Source of the DNA: Paracoccaceae bacterium
GTDB lineage: Bacteria; Pseudomonadota; Alphaproteobacteria; Rhodobacterales; Rhodobacteraceae
Direction of reading: 5' to 3'
Assembly (NCBI GenBank): GCA_007120685.1
Contig: SKNG01000110.1
Coordinates: 1-9,837, forward strand
DNA length: 9,837 nucleotides
Shown here in pieces: positions 5,405-9,837 of the stretch. Each line of letters begins with the position of its first letter. Position 1 is the first letter of the stretch. Under the pieces are notes generated by a model that made no database searches, was not told the DNA's origin, and saw nothing but the letters and a program-made list of their open reading frames with translations. The translations under genes and the position numbers were made by a program.

Positions 5405-6475
5405 TTACAGATACTGACGCTCGTCCAGCGCCCGCGCGATCTCGGCGCGCACCAGCTTGCGCACCTGAAGGGTGATGCGCTCGCCCAGTTGCCCGCGCAA
5501 CTGTTCCCGCACCAGCTGGGCGACAAGGGCGCGCAGCATCTCTTCGTCGATCAGCGTCTCGACGATACCATCCGCCGCCTCCTGCGCCTGCCCCGTGGCT
5601 GGTGTTGGCTGGCTTTCCGGCTCCGCTTCCGGCGCGGGGTCAGGGTCTGCCGCCATCTGATGCGACACCGCTTCCTTTGGCGGCGCGGCGGCCTGAGGGG
5701 CCGGGGTGGCTTCGGTGCGCGGGCCTTCGGGAACCAGTTCCGCCTCTTCCGGCTCTGCCACCGGCACGTTTTGCCCCAACACGCTCTGCCCCAAACGCTG
5801 CGTTCCCTGCCCGGCATCGTTCGGGCGCCCATCTTCGGCCGTCGCAGCGCCGCCACGCTGCGCGCCATCACCCGCCGGTTCGCCCGTCCTGTCTTCCCCC
5901 TGCGGCCCGGGCGCCCGCTCGGGCGCCGCGCGGCGAAAGAGGGGCGGCGGGCGGTTCGCACCACGGTCGCGCAACGGCGCGCCGGCCGCGGCAATCTCCA
6001 ACTCGTCGAGCGTTTCCTGCAAGCGCGCGAGTTCCCGCGCCCGCGCATCTGGTGCGGGTGCCGCGGGTATCGCTGCCTGCTGGGCCGTCTGCGGGTTCGC
6101 TGGCTGCGGCGCCGGTTCCGCCGCTATGGGCCGATCAGCCGGGGGCGCTGCCTCGCCTGGCGGGACCGTATCTGACCTGTTCTTCAAGCCGAGCTCTGGC
6201 CCGAGCCCTGGCCCGGGCTCTGCCCCGGCAGTGATTTCCGACCCAGTCTCATGCGCAGGTTCAGACCGAGGTTCAGGCCCAGGTTCTACCCCTGTCTCTG
6301 GCTCGGCATCCGGTTCAATCCCTGGCGCCGCCTCTACCCGGTGCGCCGGGGTCAGCACCAGCAGCTTACCCGGCGCGGGCCGCGCGCTTTCCTGCGCAAC
6401 CAGCCGCCTGACCGAAGTCAGCACGTCCTCAATCTCGCGCGAACTCATCTCGCGGTTGCTTGTCGCATCCGACAT
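5405..6475 (-). CDS. PopZ-like (DUF2497-type) protein with long disordered Pro/Glu-rich linker
   Basis: A 356-residue protein of three parts. Residues 11-29, SSREIEDVLTSVRRLVAQE, form an amphipathic helix resembling the N-terminal MEEILASIRRIIS helix of Caulobacter PopZ. Residues about 30-300 are rich in Pro, Glu, Ala and Gly with short repeats, surely disordered, broken only by a possible helix at 143-163. Residues 303-353 (IDEEMLRALVAQLVREQLRG and following) are helical and resemble the PopZ oligomerisation domain. PopZ scaffolds the cell pole and anchors ParB/parS. The gene lies beside tolC and the PCMT-like gene, the same neighbourhood I recall for popZ in other alphaproteobacteria. It is about twice the length of Caulobacter PopZ because of the linker. 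AAAAGGG (6491-6485) is nine bases before the ATG. Homology is an inference from pattern and context; a generic disordered protein is the alternative. Confidence 0.65.
   Translation of the reverse strand: MSDATSNREMSSREIEDVLTSVRRLVAQESARPAPGKLLVLTPAHRVEAAPGIEPDAEPETGVEPGPEPRSEPAHETGSEITAGAEPGPGLGPELGLKNRSDTVPPGEAAPPADRPIAAEPAPQPANPQTAQQAAIPAAPAPDARARELARLQETLDELEIAAAGAPLRDRGANRPPPLFRRAAPERAPGPQGEDRTGEPAGDGAQRGGAATAEDGRPNDAGQGTQRLGQSVLGQNVPVAEPEEAELVPEGPRTEATPAPQAAAPPKEAVSHQMAADPDPAPEAEPESQPTPATGQAQEAADGIVETLIDEEMLRALVAQLVREQLRGQLGERITLQVRKLVRAEIARALDERQYL
6189..6286 (-). repeat. Two sets of in-frame 12-bp tandem repeats in the PopZ-like linker
   Basis: Three degenerate 12-bp units at 6189-6224 (ccgagctctggc and variants) encode EPGP/GLGP/ELGL. 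A second set at 6257-6286, marked by AGGTTC at 6257, 6269 and 6281, encodes EPGP/EPRS/EPAH. Since 12 bp equals four codons, gain or loss of units lengthens or shortens the linker without a frameshift. Confidence 0.75.
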
Positions 6476-6557
6476 GCCTGCCTGCCCTTTTCGATACGTC
6501 CGGTCTGCTTGTCCGGCCCGCGGGTTCTTCCAGCGGTGTTCTGTTTACGCAGGCCAA

Positions 6558-6586
6558 AGGATACAGGCGCACGCGCATTGAAACAA
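6558..6586 (-). promoter_or_regulatory. Sigma70-type promoter of the PopZ-like gene
   Basis: Minus-strand TTGTTT (6586-6581) and TATCCT (6563-6558) with an exact 17-bp spacer, each matching consensus at four positions. Transcription would start near 6551, giving a leader of about 75 bases. It shows that the PopZ-like gene need not be read through from tolC. Confidence 0.6.
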
Positions 6587-6704
6587 CCGCCTTGTACGAA
6601 ACTGCCGCCTCAGCCTCGCCAGACGGTTAACGCCAGTGATTTTTTCCGGGCGCCGGGATGCGGCGGTCGGGGCGCAATTCGTCGGCAACGCAGCCGCTTC
6701 GGCC

Positions 6705-6753
6705 GTTCAGGGCAGCGGGTTCAGGGCCCCAGGTTCAGGGCCCCAGGTTCAGG
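6705..6753. repeat. 14-bp tandem repeat across the tolC stop codon
   Basis: GTTCAGG recurs at 6705, 6719, 6733 and 6747, an exact 14-bp period. The two central units (6718-6745) are identical (GGTTCAGGGCCCCA), the outer ones partial. The tolC stop (6737-6735) and its last five codons are made from repeat sequence, and the rest of the array lies in the 3' untranslated region. Confidence 0.9.
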
Positions 6754-8171
6754 CCGCCCGATCCTGCCGTCGCGCCGCTGCCGTGACGCCCCATGATCCG
6801 GTCCAGACGGTCGCCCTGTTCGGACCGCCCGCGGCTGGCCTGTGGGCGGCGGAACCCGGCGGCATAGGCTTCGACATCATAGGTGGGAATGCCCAGGTTC
6901 AGTGCCTCGACGGTCATCTGGCCGGTGGCCTGCAGCAGCGCATAGGCGGCCAGTTGGACCCCGGCCGAGGCCGCGATGCGGGCCGAGCGGGCGTCCAGCA
7001 GTTCCTGCTCGGCATTGAGCACATCGAGCGTGGTGCGCGCGCCCAGTTCGGCCTCGGCGCGCACTGCGTCATAGGCAGTCTGCGCCGCCTCGATCTGCAG
7101 GGCGCTGGCCGCCAGCCGGGCGCGGGCGACCTCCAGTTGTGCCCAGTTCGTCCCTACCGCCTGCAGCACGCTGGCAACCTGCTGGTTCAGGCTCGCGCGC
7201 TCTGCCTCGCGCCGGGCCACCGCCTGGCGCTCGGACGAATTCAGCCGCCCGCCGTCGTATAACGGCACCGCCCAGGTGATCGAGCCCGAGACATCGCGCA
7301 CCGTGCGCCCGCGCTCGCCCACCATCCCCGCGCTGACCTCACCGGTGACCGAGCCCAGCCGGCCAGCCCGGGCCGATTCGACCATCAGATCGGCCGCGGT
7401 GACCTGATGCTGGGCTTGCAGGATCGCCGGGTGCTGGCGCCTTGCCTGTGCCTGCGCCGCGCTCAGCGAGGCCGGCAGCCGCGGCAGCCGTGGCGGCTGG
7501 CGCAGGTTTTCGGGATAGATCCCCACCGCCAGGCGGAAATCCTCGCGCGCGACGGCCAGATCGCCCTCGGCGGCGGCCAGCGCCGATTGCGCCGCAGCCA
7601 GCCGCGCCTCGGCGATGGCGACATCGGTGCGGGTTGAATCGCCCAGTTCGAATCGCTGGCGCGCGGCGTCCAGTTCCTGCTGGATCAGCGCCATGTTGGC
7701 CCGGCGCAGCGCCACCGTGTCACGCTCGCTGATGACATTCAGATAGGCCTGGACCGCCTGCAGCAGTACCCGCTGTTCGATCACGATCAACCCGGCGCGG
7801 GCCGAAAACACCTGCTCGCGCGCAAAATCGATCGCCAGCCGGCCGCGGCCGAAATCGACCAGCGTGATCTCGGCCGCCAGCGAGAAGTTCAACCGCGCGG
7901 AAGAATTGGTCACAGTGGGCAGGCCCGGCGTTTCGATGCGCTGCTCGCTGGCACTGGCCCGAGAGATGAAGTTCACGATCGGCAGCAGCCGCGACTGGGC
8001 CTGGAACAGATCCTCGTCGGCGGCGCGCAACAGGGCGCGGTTCTGTTCCAGCAGGTCGGAATTGCGATAGGCCGCAACCAGGGTGTCGGCCAGTGTCTGC
8101 GCCGTCGCGCGCGGAGCGGGCATCAGGGCCAGAAGGACCAGCGCCAGTGTAACCTTGCCAAGCCAGCCCAT
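6735..8171 (-). CDS. tolC: TolC-family outer-membrane efflux/secretion channel
   Basis: A 478-residue outer-membrane channel subunit; trimers form the barrel and periplasmic tunnel of type I secretion and RND/ABC efflux systems. A signal peptide (residues 1-24, hydrophobic VTLALVLLALM, cleavage after ATA-Q) is clear. The mature chain has the two-fold internal repeat of the family: first unit about 26-220 with VDFGRGR (105-111) and FELGDSTRTDVAIAEARL (174-191), second unit about 235-430 with VPLYDGGRL (302-310) and AELGARTTLDVLNAEQELL (374-392). A low-complexity Gly/Arg/Ser tail (about 440-478) follows, its end encoded by a 14-bp tandem repeat. GAAGGG (8186-8181) is nine bases before the ATG. 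No membrane-fusion or transporter gene is next to it, so it is a general-use exit duct. The PCMT-like gene lies 64 bp upstream in the same direction. Confidence 0.93.
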   Translation of the reverse strand: MGWLGKVTLALVLLALMPAPRATAQTLADTLVAAYRNSDLLEQNRALLRAADEDLFQAQSRLLPIVNFISRASASEQRIETPGLPTVTNSSARLNFSLAAEITLVDFGRGRLAIDFAREQVFSARAGLIVIEQRVLLQAVQAYLNVISERDTVALRRANMALIQQELDAARQRFELGDSTRTDVAIAEARLAAAQSALAAAEGDLAVAREDFRLAVGIYPENLRQPPRLPRLPASLSAAQAQARRQHPAILQAQHQVTAADLMVESARAGRLGSVTGEVSAGMVGERGRTVRDVSGSITWAVPLYDGGRLNSSERQAVARREAERASLNQQVASVLQAVGTNWAQLEVARARLAASALQIEAAQTAYDAVRAEAELGARTTLDVLNAEQELLDARSARIAASAGVQLAAYALLQATGQMTVEALNLGIPTYDVEAYAAGFRRPQASRGRSEQGDRLDRIMGRHGSGATAGSGGLNLGP

Positions 8172-8235
8172 TCCCTGGTTCCCTTCTTCACCCTTTGCCC
8201 CGGCCTTGTGGCAACCGGGCGCGGCCCTGCCCGTG

Positions 8236-8892
8236 CTAGAACACGAAACTGCGCGGCTGCGCGAAGTCTTCCAGCACCGGGGCGGTTGCGTTGAACAGGT
8301 CCCGCCAGTGCATCACCGTGCCGCGTTTGACTCCCAGTCGCACCGTGCCGTGCACGCCACCCTCGACGAACAGCGCCACTGCGCGCCCATCGTCCTTCAA
8401 CTGCGCGGTCAGCGTCTCGGGGAACCGTTCGATCCCGCCCTGGATCATCACCGCGTCATAGGGCCCATGTTCTGGTGCCCCCTCAGCCAGATCGGCGTGC
8501 ACCACCAGGATGTTGCTGCTGCCCACATCGACATGCGCCGTCTCGGCCTCGCGGGCCAGGGCTTCGTCGGCTTCCACGGCGACCACCGCCTGTGTCAGCC
8601 GCGCGAGGATGGCGCTGGAATATCCCGGGCCCGGCGCGATATCGAGCACCAGTTCATCGCCCTTCAAATTCAGCGCATCCAGCATCTTGGCAAAGATGCG
8701 CGGATCAAGCAGCACACGGCCGGGCGCCACGGGCAGGTTCTCGCCGGCATATGCGGCCTCGGCCAGATCGCCGGGCACGAAACGCTCGCGCGGCACCGTC
8801 AGCATGGCGCTGATGATGGGAAACTTGGTCACGTCAGAGGGCCGCACCTGAGTATCGACCATCGTAAGGCGGCGCGCGGGAAAATCGGGCAT
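8236..8892 (-). CDS. Protein-L-isoaspartate O-methyltransferase-like SAM-dependent methyltransferase (divergent)
   Basis: 218 residues from the chosen start (MPDFPARRLTMVDTQVRP). It shows the PCMT-like N-terminal part (AMLTVPRERFVP, 29-40) and a Rossmann methyltransferase fold: motif I VLDIAPGPGYSSAILARL (82-99), VVAVEAD (103-109) and HGPYDAVMIQGGIE. Two features depart from active PCMT: the first glycine of motif I is alanine, and the isoaspartate-binding block (usually GQTISQP) reads GRVLLDP (58-64). It probably binds S-adenosylmethionine, but its substrate is unknown; repair of isoaspartyl residues is doubtful. The start at 8892 has AAAGG five bases upstream; an ATG twelve codons earlier (8928) has a poorer site. 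Its position before tolC is the usual one in alphaproteobacteria, as far as I recall. It is divergent from mscL. Confidence 0.82.
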   Translation of the reverse strand: MPDFPARRLTMVDTQVRPSDVTKFPIISAMLTVPRERFVPGDLAEAAYAGENLPVAPGRVLLDPRIFAKMLDALNLKGDELVLDIAPGPGYSSAILARLTQAVVAVEADEALAREAETAHVDVGSSNILVVHADLAEGAPEHGPYDAVMIQGGIERFPETLTAQLKDDGRAVALFVEGGVHGTVRLGVKRGTVMHWRDLFNATAPVLEDFAQPRSFVF

Positions 8893-9058
8893 CGGGGCCT
8901 TTGTCCGTGGTGTCTCGGCATTGGTCATGCCACAGTTTCTTTCCCGATGGCAAGTGCGCGCCAGCGCCGGCGCCGGCGGGAATTCTGTATCTGTGACCAG
9001 GGGGGCACAACCGGCTCGTCAGAAGCCCGGCGCCCGGAACGAAAAGGAACGCAAGGAC
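8893..9058. promoter_or_regulatory. Divergent spacer between the PCMT-like gene and mscL
   Basis: This gap must hold both promoters, but I see no convincing -35/-10 pair. It contains a 14-bp perfect palindrome, CGCCGGCGCCGGCG (8965-8978). The reading frame of mscL is open upstream to 8921, but those codons lack a ribosome site and MscL similarity. Confidence 0.4.
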
Positions 9059-9445
9059 ATGCTCAAGGAATTCGGAGACTTCATTGCCCGGGGCAATGTG
9101 ATGGATCTGGCGGTGGGGATCATCATTGGTGCCGCCTTCACGGCGATCGTGGCATCACTGGTGGATGATCTGGTCAACCCGCTGATCGGACTTTTCATCG
9201 GCGGGGTCGATTTCGGCGGCATCAGCTTTGGGCTGGGCGACGCGCAATTCATGATCGGCAATTTCATCAATGCCGTCATCAAGTTCCTGATCATCGCCTG
9301 GGTGGTGTTCCTGCTGGTGCGCTCGGTGAACAGGCTGCGCGACCGGCTGGCGCCGAAAGAGGAACCCGCCCCCGAAGCACCCGCAGGCCCCAGCCAGGAA
9401 CAGCTTCTGGCCGAGATCCGCGACCTGTTGAAGACGCGGTCGTGA
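9059..9445 (+). CDS. mscL: Large-conductance mechanosensitive channel
   Basis: A 128-residue inner-membrane protein; homopentamers open under membrane tension and release solutes on hypo-osmotic shock. N-terminal helix MLKEFGDFIARGN, then TM1 (about 14-43) with the signature NVMDLAVGIIIGAAF; Leu17 and Ile21 correspond to the pore-constriction residues Leu19 and Val23 of E. coli. A periplasmic loop (about 44-64, including FIGGVDF) and TM2 (about 68-92, INAVIKFLIIAWVVFLLV) follow. A Pro/Glu-rich linker (99-112) leads to the C-terminal helix EQLLAEIRDLLKTRS that forms the cytoplasmic bundle. The start is set by similarity and by AAGGA (9044-9048) ten bases upstream; a second AAGGA is only one base from the ATG. 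The gene is single and ends before a convergent cold-shock gene. Confidence 0.96.
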   Translation: MLKEFGDFIARGNVMDLAVGIIIGAAFTAIVASLVDDLVNPLIGLFIGGVDFGGISFGLGDAQFMIGNFINAVIKFLIIAWVVFLLVRSVNRLRDRLAPKEEPAPEAPAGPSQEQLLAEIRDLLKTRS

Positions 9446-9468
9446 CGGTGACGTGACGGCGCCAAGAA

Positions 9469-9496
9469 GAAAGGGCAGCCGTGCGGCTGCCCTTTC
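9469..9496. terminator. Shared terminator between mscL and the cold-shock gene
   Basis: A perfect 12-bp stem, GAAAGGGCAGCC (9469-9480) with GGCTGCCCTTTC (9485-9496), around the loop GTGC. It lies 23 bp after the mscL stop and 50 bp after the convergent csp stop. The tail is pyrimidine-rich in both directions: GGTCTCTC on plus and TTCTTGG on minus. It probably acts for both genes. Confidence 0.85.
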
Positions 9497-9546
9497 GGTC
9501 TCTCGCCTGCCGGCCGCTACAGTGGCGGGCCGGACATGGCGCCGGC

Positions 9547-9753
9547 TCAGGCCAGCGACAGGTTGGTCGCCGACTCGCGGCCGTCACGGCTGGTTTCCAG
9601 GTCGAAGGTGACCTTCTGACCGTCGTCCAGGCCGCGCAACCCGGCGCGCTCCAGCGCGGTGATGTGGACGAACACGTCCTTCGAGCCGCCATCGGGCTGG
9701 ATGAAGCCATAACCCTTGGTGCTGTTGAACCATTTCACGGTGCCATTGGCCAT
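9547..9753 (-). CDS. Cold-shock domain protein (CspA family)
   Basis: A 68-residue single cold-shock domain, the usual length. It begins MANGTVKWFNSTKGYGFIQP; RNP1 is KGYGFI (13-18) and RNP2 is VFVHI (27-31), with the aromatic residues Trp8, Phe17, Phe28 and His30 on the nucleic-acid face. Such proteins bind single-stranded RNA and DNA and act as RNA chaperones, often induced by cold or growth change. A strong ribosome site AAGGAG (9766-9761) lies seven bases before the ATG. The leader forms a hairpin just upstream of that site. The paralogue type (cspA, cspD or other) cannot be told from sequence alone. Confidence 0.96.
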   Translation of the reverse strand: MANGTVKWFNSTKGYGFIQPDGGSKDVFVHITALERAGLRGLDDGQKVTFDLETSRDGRESATNLSLA

Positions 9754-9773
9754 CGTGTGTCTCCTTGCAGAAC

Positions 9774-9796
9774 GCTGCCCGCGGAAGTGCGGCAGC
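9774..9796 (-). promoter_or_regulatory. Hairpin in the cold-shock gene leader
   Basis: GCTGCC (9774-9779) and GGCAGC (9791-9796) are complementary, and the intervening bases allow two more G-C pairs with one bulged G. The structure ends seven bases before the Shine-Dalgarno sequence. A TTGACT hexamer lies further upstream, but no -10 box fits it, so the promoter remains unplaced. Confidence 0.45.
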
Positions 9797-9837
9797 CTGG
9801 CGCAGTCAAGTCAGAATCGAGTGCGCCGTGTCGTGTG

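Noticed and set aside
5302..5526. Upstream extension of the HPF-like frame into the PopZ-like gene
   Set aside because: It overlaps the better supported PopZ-like C-terminus in another frame and lacks family similarity; the ATG at 5301 has GGAGG.
5084..6581. Long plus-strand open frames opposite the PopZ-like gene
   Set aside because: Low-complexity Arg/Pro/Ser-rich translations mirror the repetitive minus-strand gene, which has a promoter, ribosome site and recognisable end domains.
6640..6665. Hairpin near 6645-6662 with a neighbouring T run, as a tolC terminator
   Set aside because: The T run is on the wrong side for minus-strand transcripts, and the stem is only about four pairs; no good tolC terminator was found.
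8921..9058. Upstream-extended mscL
   Set aside because: The 46 extra codons are basic and hydrophilic, unlike any MscL N-terminus; the family begins at MLKEF.
1..9837. CRISPR array, insertion sequence, phage or integrative element
   Set aside because: No direct repeats with spacers, transposase motifs, terminal inverted repeats or integrase genes; the tRNA has no duplicated 3' end to suggest an attachment site.

Overview
The window is strongly GC-rich. Its gene content and order are those of an alphaproteobacterium of the Rhodobacterales (Rhodobacteraceae/Paracoccaceae). The best markers are a nifR3 (dusB)-ntrB pair divergent from an ispDF fusion, a pcm-like/tolC neighbourhood, and isoprenoid synthesis by the MEP pathway. 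The taxon is inferred from protein motifs and synteny, not from a search. No insertion sequence, phage gene, CRISPR array or clear foreign island is visible; this is ordinary core chromosome with a few unusual details.

Left part (1-3807): on the minus strand dusB/nifR3 runs into ntrB through an ATGA overlap, and ntrB is cut by the window edge exactly at its H-box. Across a 230-bp divergent control region with an AT-rich core, the plus strand carries ispDF, pgpA (ATGA overlap) and a CinA-C/PncC amidase, a tight three-gene operon. It ends in two tandem near-identical hairpins, the second with a T tract.

Middle (3884-6475), all minus strand: an HSD10-type short-chain 3-hydroxyacyl-CoA dehydrogenase; tRNA-Gly(TCC) with its own promoter and an encoded CCA; a short HPF/RaiA-type ribosome-associated protein whose Shine-Dalgarno sequence lies in a hairpin; and a 356-residue protein with a short N-terminal helix, a long Pro/Glu/Ala-rich disordered linker and a C-terminal helical bundle. 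The last has the architecture, and the position beside tolC and pcm, of the polar organiser PopZ (DUF2497).

Right part (6735-9837): tolC (with a 14-bp tandem repeat over its stop codon) and a divergent PCMT-like methyltransferase on the minus strand, mscL on the plus strand, and a convergent cold-shock protein gene. A 12-bp-stem hairpin serves as a shared terminator between mscL and csp.

The genes form several independent housekeeping units: nitrogen sensing and tRNA modification; isoprenoid and phospholipid synthesis; acyl-CoA oxidation; ribosome hibernation; cell-pole organisation and outer-membrane export; osmotic and cold stress. The observations most worth a second look are the PopZ-like protein, the hairpin over the HPF-like start, the duplicated terminator hairpins, and the methyltransferase that has lost the usual isoaspartate-binding motif.
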